Origin: Bdellovibrionales bacterium
Lineage (GTDB): Bacteria; Bdellovibrionota; Bdellovibrionia; Bdellovibrionales; UBA1609
Direction of reading: 5' to 3'
NCBI GenBank assembly: GCA_015163875.1
Contig: JAAOIH010000001.1
Coordinates: forward strand, 145,641-186,010
Length of the DNA stretch: 40,370 bases
The notes beneath the pieces were generated by a model. That model saw only the letters and a program-made list of their open reading frames with translations. It did not search any database and was not told the origin of the DNA. Numbering within the stretch: position 1 is the first letter of the stretch; each line of letters begins with the position of its first letter. Positions 33,149-40,370 of the stretch are shown one piece after another. A program made the translations under genes and the position numbers.

Positions 33149-35239
33149 ATGAAAAAAAACAAAAAATTACAATTTAAACAACGCATTAAGCAAGGCTCTA
33201 AACAAAGCCCTAAGCAAAGCAACAGGCAAAGCTTTAATCAAAATAATAGCAATCCAAAAAGAGTTTTAGGAAAAGTAAAAAGACATCCAGATGGATTTGG
33301 ATTTTTAATTCCCTCAGATGGATTTAAAGAAGATTTATATATTTCAAAACAAGACATGGCAGGAGTTATGACTGGCGACAAAGTAGAAGTTAGCGTTAAG
33401 TCTAACGGCGAAAGATATTCTGGAGTTAAAGTTTCTGTTGTCGAGCGAACTCATAAAAAAGTAGCAGGCGTTATACACAAAGTTTCAGAAACAGACGGAA
33501 TCATTAACGACTCTGGCAACTGGGGCTCTAGGTTAAGAGTGTTTTGGGACGAAGATCAAAACATAGAAGACAGATCTTGGATTTTAGCAAGTGTTACCTC
33601 ATACCCAGGTGAGCCAGAAGGCTTTCAAGCTAAGTTAGATTTATCATTACCAGGCAGCGCAAGTGATCCAATCCACGATGTTAAAAAAGTAATTCACGAA
33701 AATTCAATACCACATATTTTTTCACAAAGTATTTTAGACTCTTTAGATAAATTTAAAGATTATAAAATAGAGGCAAAACAATTTGCTGATAGAAGTAATT
33801 TAGAAAAAGAAATTTTTGTAACAATTGACGGCAGCACTGCAAAAGATTTTGATGATGCTATTTGTGTTAGCAAAAATCCAAAAGGTTTTTGTTTGCAAGT
33901 TGCTATTGCAGATGTAAGTCATTATGTAAAAGTCGACACAGATTTAGACACAGAGGCTTTGTTAAGAGGAAACAGCTCTTATTTTCCGGGACATGTAGTG
34001 CCAATGTTACCAGCAAAATTAAGTGACGACTTGTGCTCTTTAAAACCAAATGTTTCAAGGCTTGCATTAGTGTTAAAACTTTTTATAGATCATTGTGGAA
34101 AAGTACAAAGTTATGAATTTAAAGAAGCAGTAATAAAAAGTCACGAAAGATTAACTTACGGACAAGTGCAATCTTTAATTGATACAGATTTTAATAACGA
34201 CAACCAAGAGCACTCATCAAGCGTGGTTAATATGTTAAAAGAATCTTATAGTTTAGCAAAACTATTATTAAACAAAAGACGAATGCAAGGTTTTTTAGAT
34301 TTAGATATTCCAGAAGCAGAAGTTTTAGTAAACGAAAAAGGCGGAGTAGAGGATATAGTTTATTCGCAGCGTTTATTTGCGCATCGATTGATAGAAGAAT
34401 TTATGTTAACTGCAAACACAATTACTGCAAAATTTTTATCAAGCAAAAGTATAGAAAGTTTATATCGAGTTCACGAAGAGCCAAGTGAAGAAGCAATTAC
34501 ACAATTGTCATTAATGTTTAACTCAGTAGGGCTTTCTGAAAATTTATCTCCACAAAATATATCTAAAAAAGTTGGAGGAATGCTGCAAGGCTTAGAAAAT
34601 GCAAATTTACGAAAATCTTTATTTATAGCAGTTTTAAGAAGCTTAAAACAGGCCAGGTACCAAACAGAAAATATAGGTCATTTTGGATTATCTTTTGCAG
34701 ATTATGTTCATTTTACCTCTCCAATCAGAAGGTATCCTGATTTAATTATTCACAGACTAATTAAAAAATTTTCATCCATTAATGATAAAAAAATTATAAT
34801 TTCTAAAGAAAAATTAGGAACAGTTGCTGCCTCATGTAGTGCCACAGAGCAAAGATCTGTAAAAGCTGAACGAAGAATTATTGCAATTAAAAAAGCTCGC
34901 TTTATGGAAAAACATTTAGGTGAAGTTTTTGAAGGACACATTGCATCTGTTGCAAAGTTTGGAGTTTTTGTTGCATTTAAAGAATTTGCAGTAGAGGCAT
35001 TATTGTCATTAAGAGAATTAGGAAGCGAGCCTTTTGAACTAGACAAAATGGGATTATTTGTCATTGGCAGGCGAAGTAAAAAAATATACAGAGTAGGCGA
35101 CGAAGTTACAGTACAAGTAGCAGCAGTTAATGTAGACAAAGGTTTTATTGACTTGGTAATTTATAAAGAACAAAACAAAGAACAAAATACAAAAGAACAA
35201 AACAAAACGGAACAAAATACAAAACAAAAAAATAAATAA
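33149..35239 (+). CDS. rnr: ribonuclease R
   Basis: 696 residues. A basic Gln/Lys/Ser-rich tail (~1-40) leads to the cold-shock OB region ('GKVKRHPDGFGFLIPSDG'). The RNB catalytic domain has D233, D235 and D236 in 'STAKDFDDAI', 'YFPGHVVPMLPAKLSDDLCS' and 'HFTSPIRRYPDLIIHRLI'. An S1 domain (~590-675) is followed by a repetitive Lys/Glu/Gln/Asn/Thr tail. It degrades structured RNA 3' to 5' and helps trans-translation and rRNA turnover. It is close to RNase II but has the RNase R layout. ubiB starts immediately after the stop. Confidence 0.94.
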   Translation: MKKNKKLQFKQRIKQGSKQSPKQSNRQSFNQNNSNPKRVLGKVKRHPDGFGFLIPSDGFKEDLYISKQDMAGVMTGDKVEVSVKSNGERYSGVKVSVVERTHKKVAGVIHKVSETDGIINDSGNWGSRLRVFWDEDQNIEDRSWILASVTSYPGEPEGFQAKLDLSLPGSASDPIHDVKKVIHENSIPHIFSQSILDSLDKFKDYKIEAKQFADRSNLEKEIFVTIDGSTAKDFDDAICVSKNPKGFCLQVAIADVSHYVKVDTDLDTEALLRGNSSYFPGHVVPMLPAKLSDDLCSLKPNVSRLALVLKLFIDHCGKVQSYEFKEAVIKSHERLTYGQVQSLIDTDFNNDNQEHSSSVVNMLKESYSLAKLLLNKRRMQGFLDLDIPEAEVLVNEKGGVEDIVYSQRLFAHRLIEEFMLTANTITAKFLSSKSIESLYRVHEEPSEEAITQLSLMFNSVGLSENLSPQNISKKVGGMLQGLENANLRKSLFIAVLRSLKQARYQTENIGHFGLSFADYVHFTSPIRRYPDLIIHRLIKKFSSINDKKIIISKEKLGTVAASCSATEQRSVKAERRIIAIKKARFMEKHLGEVFEGHIASVAKFGVFVAFKEFAVEALLSLRELGSEPFELDKMGLFVIGRRSKKIYRVGDEVTVQVAAVNVDKGFIDLVIYKEQNKEQNTKEQNKTEQNTKQKNK

Positions 35240-36793
35240 ATGCTTGATAATACAATACTAAAAACTTTAAGTAATATTTCTAGAGTAAGTTTAATTTTAA
35301 AAACTTTTTCTAGTTACGGCTTTCAAGAATTTATTTTAAAATTAGGACTGTCTAAATTAGTGCCTAATATGGTTTTTTCGCATCCTTATAAAAAACTATC
35401 TGCAGAAAAACGATTGCGAATGTGTTTTGAAAAACTTGGCCCTGCATTTATTAAACTAGGGCAAATTTTAGCCCATCGAACAGATTTACTTCCACTAACT
35501 TTTTGCCAAGAACTTGCAATTTTACACAGCCAAGCAGAAACTTTAGATTTTAAAACTATAGAAAAAGTTTTAATTAATAATTATGGCACAGATTACTTAA
35601 AACAGTTTAAAGAATTTTCTACAACAGCAATTGGCTCTGGTAGCATTGCACAAACTTACAAAGCCTGCATGTTAGACGGACTTAAAGTTGTAGTTAAAAT
35701 TCAAAAACCAAAAGTTAAAGAAATTATTAAAGAAGACATTAAAGTTTTACAAATTTTATCAAAACTTATAGAAAAATATATTCCAGAATTTAAATTATAC
35801 CAACCACAACGCTTGGTTGAAGAATTTTCTAGACAACTCGAAATGGAAATGGATTTTATTGTAGAGGCAAATAATACTAAAAAACTACATTTATTTTTTA
35901 AAGACGATAAAGCTGTAAAAATCCCAAATGTTTATTCAAAATACAGCTCTGATAATATTTTAATTTTAGAAGAAATTAAAGGCACAAGCTTTTCACAAAT
36001 AAATAGTCTAAATTACCAGCAAGAACAGCTAACAGATATTTTAGACAAAACTTTAAAAGCATATTTAAAAATGCTTTTTCAAAGAGGCCTTTATCACGCA
36101 GACCTGCACTCTGGTAATATTTTATATACAGAAGATAATAAAATAGCCTTTATTGATTTTGGACAAGTCGGCAGATTAAATAAAAGAGAACAAATGAGTA
36201 TTTCTCACATGCTGACTGCTTTATCAGAAGAAGATTACGAAAGATTTGCAATGGAATATTTAGACTTAAGCCACTCAGGCGAAGCTTCTTTAGAAAGTTT
36301 TAGCTCTTCTTTGCAAAATTTAATAGACCCTTATTATGGAGTAACTTTAGAGGGGGTTAAGATAGGGCAAATTTTTATGGAGACAGCAAACTTGGCTTTT
36401 AAGCACAAAATAAAAGTGCCAATATACTTAATGATTTTTTTTAAATCAATATTAAGCCTAGAAGGTACCGGACGAAACATATCAAAAAATTTTAATTTTA
36501 TAAAATCCGCCCAAGAGTTTGCAGATCAATTTATTAAAGACGGGCATGAGCAAAATTATTGGAAGTCGTCTTTAGATTTTGTATTGCGAGATTTAAATCA
36601 TTTACTATTATCAAGCCCAAGACAGCTTAGGTCTTTTTTTAGAAAAGTCGGAGATCCAAATTTTAAATGGAAATTAGATATACAAAATTTAGACAAAGTA
36701 GCCAAAGCGGTTAACCGCCTAGCTTTATTTATATTATTAGGATTTATTTTTTTAGGGCTAGTTGTTGTCTTTGTTAATTTTAAACAAATCTAA
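35240..36793 (+). CDS. ubiB: UbiB/ABC1/ADCK-family atypical kinase
   Basis: 517 residues. The family KxGQ motif is K72-L-G-Q75 in 'FIKLGQILAHRTDLLP'. The kinase-like core shows 'GSGSIAQTYKA' (Ala-rich loop in place of the Gly loop), 'VKIQKP', 'HADLHSGNIL' (H286-L295, with D288) and 'FIDFGQVG' (D306). One or two membrane helices are at the C-terminus (~490-515). UbiB is an ATPase needed for ubiquinone synthesis, probably by mobilising isoprenoid intermediates in the membrane. Paralogues with other roles exist, so the symbol is given with some caution. It begins right after the rnr stop with no gap, suggesting coupled translation. Confidence 0.85.
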   Translation: MLDNTILKTLSNISRVSLILKTFSSYGFQEFILKLGLSKLVPNMVFSHPYKKLSAEKRLRMCFEKLGPAFIKLGQILAHRTDLLPLTFCQELAILHSQAETLDFKTIEKVLINNYGTDYLKQFKEFSTTAIGSGSIAQTYKACMLDGLKVVVKIQKPKVKEIIKEDIKVLQILSKLIEKYIPEFKLYQPQRLVEEFSRQLEMEMDFIVEANNTKKLHLFFKDDKAVKIPNVYSKYSSDNILILEEIKGTSFSQINSLNYQQEQLTDILDKTLKAYLKMLFQRGLYHADLHSGNILYTEDNKIAFIDFGQVGRLNKREQMSISHMLTALSEEDYERFAMEYLDLSHSGEASLESFSSSLQNLIDPYYGVTLEGVKIGQIFMETANLAFKHKIKVPIYLMIFFKSILSLEGTGRNISKNFNFIKSAQEFADQFIKDGHEQNYWKSSLDFVLRDLNHLLLSSPRQLRSFFRKVGDPNFKWKLDIQNLDKVAKAVNRLALFILLGFIFLGLVVVFVNFKQI

Positions 36794-36814
36794 CGATTCT
36801 TTCTTAAAGCAAAC

Positions 36815-36852
36815 TTGTAAAAAATACACATAAAATAATATATTTTTTACAA
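36815..36852 (+). terminator. 12-bp inverted repeat after ubiB
   Basis: TTGTAAAAAATA at 36815-36826 and TATTTTTTACAA at 36841-36852 are perfect reverse complements around a 14-base loop, 22 bp after the ubiB stop. The right arm carries a run of six T. It is a plausible terminator for rnr-ubiB, although only two of the twelve pairs are G:C. Confidence 0.45.
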
Positions 36853-36964
36853 TTCAAGACATTGTTAGAATTAAATTACATATTTATTTAATATATATGA
36901 TACATTCCTGTTAATTAAAACAAGCTATACAAACAAGTTTGCAAGCAAGTCATTAGGAGGCTTT

Positions 36965-39217
36965 ATGTACGGATTACGAATAATTTTTATTTCAATTTTT
37001 ACAGTTTTTTTAATATCTTTTAAATCACATGCCCTTGATATAGAAGTTATTTTGCCTAAAAATACAAAAACAATATCTGTTGAAATGCAAAAAATGTTTG
37101 ATCATATAAAGTCAGTTGTTCCAAATCAAGTTTCTGAATTGTTAAACAATAAATTAATTTTAGATTTTTCTAAAAAAAAGGTAGATTTTAAAATTCAATG
37201 TCCAAAAAATTTAATAAAAAATAGCCAATCATTTTTAGAAAATCCAGAAGAAGTAGAAAACAACTATGCAAATGTAGTTTCATTTGACGACATTGTAGTT
37301 CCTGCTGAAAATTTAACAAAACAATATGTTAGCGTTCCATCTTTAAATCGTAATTGGAATAACATAACAGAGTATCCTTTAAATGTTATGCTTGTTAATA
37401 AAGGTTTTTTAAGCAAAGAAGTTTCTACTTTTCCAACTTGTTATATACCTGCAAATTATTTTTCTAAAATAGATTATTTAGAGGGACAAATATTAAGAAA
37501 TATTGGAAAAATATGGAATCGCAAAGCTAAATTACAATCTAGTTTTTTAAAAAGCAAAGAAAGAGTTCGCCAATTTTCTGACTCTTCGTTATTTTCACAT
37601 TTAGATAATTGGGGTTCTTATACAGATGTTAATAACAATAAAAATATTTGGAAAGGTGATAAATTAAAATTAGTTGCACCTGCAGTTAGAATTTCACCTC
37701 TTCAAAATTTTAGCCTAGAGGATAGCTTTAGTATTTATTTCGAAAAATTTTTAAATGACAAAGATTTTGCTTGTAAAAAACCAGCAACACATATGTATTT
37801 TAAAAAAATTATGAATTTTTCTCCATTTGGAATTAATGAGTGCAAAAATTTAAACACTAAAATTTATGGTGGATTTTTAAACAAAAATACTTTTAATTTA
37901 GATCCATCAAGAATTAAAGAAATTCATATTTTATTAGCAGGCCCAGGAAAGGCTATGATGAGCAGATGGGGACATACAATGTTCCGCCTAGTTGTTTGCG
38001 AAAAAGGAGAAAGCGGCAGTGATTGCGTTTCTAATAATTTAGATGACATTGTTTTAGGATTTAGAGCCTATGTTGGTGATATGCAAATTAATCCTATTAA
38101 AGGAGTATTTGGAAAATACCCAAGTTTAATATTTCCAGCAAAAATGTCTGATATGAAAAATGAATACAATCGCACAGGATTACGCGACTTAACTAGTATT
38201 CCAGTAAATTTTACTAAAGAAGAAAGAAAACTATTTTTATATAAAACTTTGCAAGATTTTTGGTCTTATAGAGGAAAGTATTATTTTTTAACTAATAACT
38301 GTGCAACAGAATCAAATGATTTTTTAATGGGAAGTTTTTTGTCTAGTCCAAAAAAATCTTATTTATTACATAAACTATTGGGGAGAACTTTAACTCCAAC
38401 TGGAAGTATTTCGGATATTAAAAAAGCAAAAAATAATGCCGAATATAAAGATATAAAAAATACTTTTGATTTAACAAAATTAAATAAAAAAAATAAAGTA
38501 GCTAATAGAGATTATGTGTCTGCGTCTTATAGACCAACATTGCAAAAATTAGTAAGCCTTGTTAAGCCTTCTCTTACTATTAAACAAAGTAAAACTTTAT
38601 ATTGGAACAACGGCGATGATGAATTGTTAAATGACATTATCAAAAAAGAAAAATTAGATGCAAAATCTTTTATTAAGCCAGAGATCCAAGATAATAGAGT
38701 AGAAATGTTTGCAAGTTTACCAATTAAAGAAAGAGTAAGGCTTTATAAAAAATTATTAAAAAACAATCCAAAATATGCAATCTCGTTAACTTTATTAGAA
38801 ACTTACATAAAAAAAGGATTAGAAAAAAGTATTAAATCTAATGCTGTGTCTTTAGCTATAAATGTAAAAAACCCAAGTCCAGCAGCTAAAAAAGTTTTAG
38901 AGGCTTTTAAAAAAGTTACTAAAAGCCATATTCAAGCTCATTCTTTTTACTCTTATGGAGTTCCTTCACGAGCAGAAGTAAAAAGTTTTTTAAAAAAGTT
39001 AAGTAAAGAATATAAGCTTAAAAAAAGTGACATTACTCTTGGCGATGATGAATCTATATTAGAAGGTCATGTATGGGACTGGGAAGACGAACTTATTGAG
39101 AGAAGTGAAAATTTAGCAAAAATTATATTTCCAGAGTGGTCTAAAGAGTTAAAAGAAATTGAAAATTTATTAAAATCTTTAAGAGAGTATCCAAAAACAA
39201 AAACACTTTCTTTTTAA
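36965..39217 (+). CDS. large exported DUF4105 (Lnb N-terminal periplasmic) protein
   Basis: 750 residues with an AGGAGG ribosome binding site 5 bases before the ATG. Residues 1-24 are a signal peptide ending 'SFKSHALD'. The central DUF4105-type domain (~315-470) shows 'HILLAGPGKAMMSRWGHTMFR' in pieces: 'LAGPGKAMMSRWGHT' with H337, 'DIVLGFRAYVGD' and 'YYFLTNNCATE' with N445 and C446. Conserved His and Cys in this family resemble a papain/NlpC-like arrangement, so a peptidase or amidase activity is possible but unproven. The N-terminal ~310 residues and Lys-rich C-terminal ~270 residues match nothing I recognise. The gene stands alone, between two terminator-like hairpins. Confidence 0.75.
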   Translation: MYGLRIIFISIFTVFLISFKSHALDIEVILPKNTKTISVEMQKMFDHIKSVVPNQVSELLNNKLILDFSKKKVDFKIQCPKNLIKNSQSFLENPEEVENNYANVVSFDDIVVPAENLTKQYVSVPSLNRNWNNITEYPLNVMLVNKGFLSKEVSTFPTCYIPANYFSKIDYLEGQILRNIGKIWNRKAKLQSSFLKSKERVRQFSDSSLFSHLDNWGSYTDVNNNKNIWKGDKLKLVAPAVRISPLQNFSLEDSFSIYFEKFLNDKDFACKKPATHMYFKKIMNFSPFGINECKNLNTKIYGGFLNKNTFNLDPSRIKEIHILLAGPGKAMMSRWGHTMFRLVVCEKGESGSDCVSNNLDDIVLGFRAYVGDMQINPIKGVFGKYPSLIFPAKMSDMKNEYNRTGLRDLTSIPVNFTKEERKLFLYKTLQDFWSYRGKYYFLTNNCATESNDFLMGSFLSSPKKSYLLHKLLGRTLTPTGSISDIKKAKNNAEYKDIKNTFDLTKLNKKNKVANRDYVSASYRPTLQKLVSLVKPSLTIKQSKTLYWNNGDDELLNDIIKKEKLDAKSFIKPEIQDNRVEMFASLPIKERVRLYKKLLKNNPKYAISLTLLETYIKKGLEKSIKSNAVSLAINVKNPSPAAKKVLEAFKKVTKSHIQAHSFYSYGVPSRAEVKSFLKKLSKEYKLKKSDITLGDDESILEGHVWDWEDELIERSENLAKIIFPEWSKELKEIENLLKSLREYPKTKTLSF

Positions 39218-39260
39218 AGTTAATTTTTAGTTAATAATATAAAACTTAGTTAATATTTAT

Positions 39261-39300
39261 AAAAAATGGAACAAATGTGCTTCCATTTTTTGTAAATTTT
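39261..39300 (+). terminator. Rho-independent terminator after the DUF4105 gene
   Basis: A perfect 11-bp stem, AAAAAATGGAA (39261-39271) with TTCCATTTTTT (39281-39291), closes a 9-base loop and runs into T-rich sequence. It is 43 bp past the stop codon. Confidence 0.65.
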
Positions 39301-39394
39301 TTAGTAATATTTATAGATAACTTTAATTTGTATTTTTTACTTTTTATTTTTTAAATAATTAATATTATAATTTTTACACACAGTTTATTTATTT

Positions 39395-39422
39395 TTGACA
39401 TTTATTTTTAGCATGATAATTA
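39395..39422 (+). promoter_or_regulatory. candidate sigma-70 promoter for the repeat-protein gene
   Basis: A consensus TTGACA lies at 39395-39400. The best -10 at normal distance is TAATTA (39417-39422, 16-bp spacer); a better hexamer GATAAT (39415-39420) would give a short 14-bp spacer. Transcription would begin near 39430, leaving a leader of about 100 bases. Confidence 0.45.
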
Positions 39423-39431
39423 ACTAATAAC

Positions 39432-39489
39432 ATTAATGAGAAAGCTTTCTAATATATGAATTATGTATATAAAAAACTTTCTCATTAAT
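39432..39489 (+). promoter_or_regulatory. 13-bp leader hairpin near the predicted transcript start
   Basis: ATTAATGAGAAAG (39432-39444) and CTTTCTCATTAAT (39477-39489) are perfect reverse complements around a 32-base loop. A competing 12-bp palindrome, AGAAAGCTTTCT (39439-39450), overlaps the left arm. The position at the predicted 5' end suggests an mRNA-stabilising stem or a switch between two folds (inference). Confidence 0.5.
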
Positions 39490-39528
39490 AGTTAAAAACA
39501 AAATAACAAACTATCCATAGGAGGATTT

Positions 39529-40370
39529 ATGAAAAAAATGTTATTATTTAGTGCTGTAGCTTTAATGGCTGTAGGCGCACAAGCTGAAGGGACTTTTGAA
39601 ACTACAAGCAATGTTGCAAGTAGTAAAAAATCTGCTAAAGCAAACAAAGTAAGAAAAGATGTGGATCAATCTAGCCAAGGGACATCAAACACTGCTGATG
39701 ACGCTACTAGAGGAGTTTCTGGTTCTAGTGAAAATGTTTTCTCTAGCAACTCTAAAGCTGCTAAAAAGCGTAGAAAGAATGCTGGTATCTCTGGATCTTT
39801 TGAGTCAACTTCTAACGCTGTTTCTAGTGGCGTAAAAAGAACTGCTAAAGCTGCAAGAAAAGGATCTAACGGAATTTCTGAGTCTACTCAAGGAACTTCT
39901 AACGCTGTTTCTAGCAAAAGCAAAAAAGCATCTAAAAAGTTAAACAAAGGTGCTAAATATATTGCTGGATCTTTTGAGTCAACATCTAACGGTGTTTCTA
40001 GTACTGGAAAAAAAGCTGCTAAAACTGCAAAAAAAGGTGCTAAAGGAATCTCTGGTTCTGTTCAAGCAACTTCTAACGCTGCTTCTAGTGCTGGAAAAAA
40101 AGCTGCTAAAGCTGCAAGAAAAGGATCTAACGGAATTTCTGAGTCTACTCAAGGAACTTCTAATGTTATCTCTAGCAAAAAATCTAGCAAAAAATATAGC
40201 TACGCAGATCAAGAAGTTATTGCAGACCAAGCTGCTGTATTTGTAGCTACTGGTGAAATGGGAACTGACTTTGCTCAATTCTATAACACTTTTAACGCAA
40301 ACCATGAAGAATCTTTTTCTCCAGAATTTGTAGCTATTAATGTTGAAGATGCTTTAGTTTACTACATTTC
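39529..40370 (+). CDS. exported Lys/Ala/Ser tandem-repeat protein, 3' end beyond window
   Basis: Open from the ATG at 39529 (TAGGAGG 5 bases upstream) to the window edge, 280 codons with no stop. Residues 1-19 are a signal peptide ending 'VGAQAEG'. Residues ~20-89 hold degenerate units. Residues 90-205 are four 29-residue repeats of the form S-x-(E/Q)-x-TSN-x-x-SS followed by a KKAAK-x-A-(R/K)-KG basic part, and a partial fifth follows. From ~225 the protein changes to a non-repetitive acidic domain ('YADQEVIADQAAVFVATGE', 'FAQFYNTFNANHEESF'). The repeats look like histone H1-type Lys/Ala helices, yet the protein is exported, so binding to polyanions such as LPS, DNA or the cell wall is conceivable (inference). 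Codon use (GCT, TCT) is typical of a highly expressed gene here. Confidence 0.85.
   Translation, partial: MKKMLLFSAVALMAVGAQAEGTFETTSNVASSKKSAKANKVRKDVDQSSQGTSNTADDATRGVSGSSENVFSSNSKAAKKRRKNAGISGSFESTSNAVSSGVKRTAKAARKGSNGISESTQGTSNAVSSKSKKASKKLNKGAKYIAGSFESTSNGVSSTGKKAAKTAKKGAKGISGSVQATSNAASSAGKKAAKAARKGSNGISESTQGTSNVISSKKSSKKYSYADQEVIADQAAVFVATGEMGTDFAQFYNTFNANHEESFSPEFVAINVEDALVYYI
39796..40143 (+). repeat. four 87-bp tandem repeats within the exported basic protein gene
   Basis: Units start at 39796, 39883, 39970 and 40057, each exactly 87 bp, with a partial fifth from 40144. A 61-bp segment at 39842-39902 recurs without change at 40103-40163, offset 261 bp (three units), showing recent duplication or gene-conversion-like exchange. 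Confidence 0.9.

Larger units (their letters stand above)
39218..39528. other. 311-bp non-coding region between the DUF4105 gene and the repeat-protein gene
   Basis: No coding frame with a start and ribosome binding site is visible. The stretch is extremely AT-rich and holds, in order, a terminator hairpin (39261-39291), a promoter candidate (39395-39422), a long leader hairpin (39432-39489) and the Shine-Dalgarno of the next gene (39518-39524). Confidence 0.7.

Noticed and set aside
39796-40163. CRISPR array
   Set aside because: The 87-bp repeats are contiguous, coding and have no unique spacers; no cas genes are nearby.
39950-40305. Open frames in other phases and on the minus strand of the repeat gene
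   Set aside because: They are low-complexity shadows created by the codon-periodic repeats of the real signal-peptide-bearing frame.

Overview
The window is AT-rich (roughly 30% G+C by eye), gene-dense DNA from a Gram-negative bacterium. It carries outer-membrane secretin machinery (PilMNOPQ), lipoprotein signals, RodZ-like and TPR-pilotin-like proteins, an LDH-type malate dehydrogenase followed by SucCD and Ndk, and prepilin-like 'KGQ..VE' N-termini. Together these suggest a deltaproteobacterial-type organism, most likely a Bdellovibrionota relative; this is an inference from gene content, not a proven placement. No phage, plasmid, IS or CRISPR signature is present, so this is chromosomal core DNA with a few odd insertions.

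Layout. 1-219 is the 3' end of lon. 311-2735 holds a TPR/winged-helix regulator and two unknown genes, one exported. A tRNA-Val and a phosphopantetheinyl transferase follow on the minus strand. 3885-6493 holds a prepilin-like basic protein and the glutamine-dependent NAD synthetase. 6479-12828 is a tight eight-gene minus-strand operon: mdh-sucC-sucD-ndk, a TPR lipoprotein, a RodZ-like protein, an unknown membrane-anchored protein and a DnaQ-type exonuclease. A possible outer-membrane protein (13001) and an acyl-CoA dehydrogenase (13684) converge. 14936-18065 is a site-2-type protease, scpA, scpB and psd. 18185-23042 is the type IV pilus assembly operon pilMNOPQ. A SirB1-like gene (minus) faces away from a plus-strand run of a degenerate PP2C-like protein, hutU, hutI, an MFS transporter and valS (23964-32057). 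Then come a 2-oxoglutarate oxygenase (minus), rnr-ubiB, a large DUF4105-type exported protein, and the start of an exported protein made of 29-residue Lys/Ala/Ser repeats that runs off the window.

How the genes work together. Histidine breakdown (HutU, HutI), acyl-CoA oxidation and TCA enzymes (SucCD, Mdh) point to amino acids and fatty acids as fuel. PilMNOPQ plus the pilotin-like lipoprotein form most of the envelope-spanning part of a type IV pilus machine; pilin, motor ATPases and prepilin peptidase are not in the window.

Most unusual items. (1) valS carries an in-frame ~238-bp insertion made of two long perfect palindromes that share a GC-rich core in opposite orientation, resembling Rickettsia-type palindromic coding elements. 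(2) HutI is fused in frame to a prepilin/class III-signal-like hydrophobic tail. (3) The partial gene at the right edge has 87-bp tandem repeats and a 13-bp hairpin near its predicted transcript start. (4) The Shine-Dalgarno of the gene at 2325 lies inside a strong hairpin.
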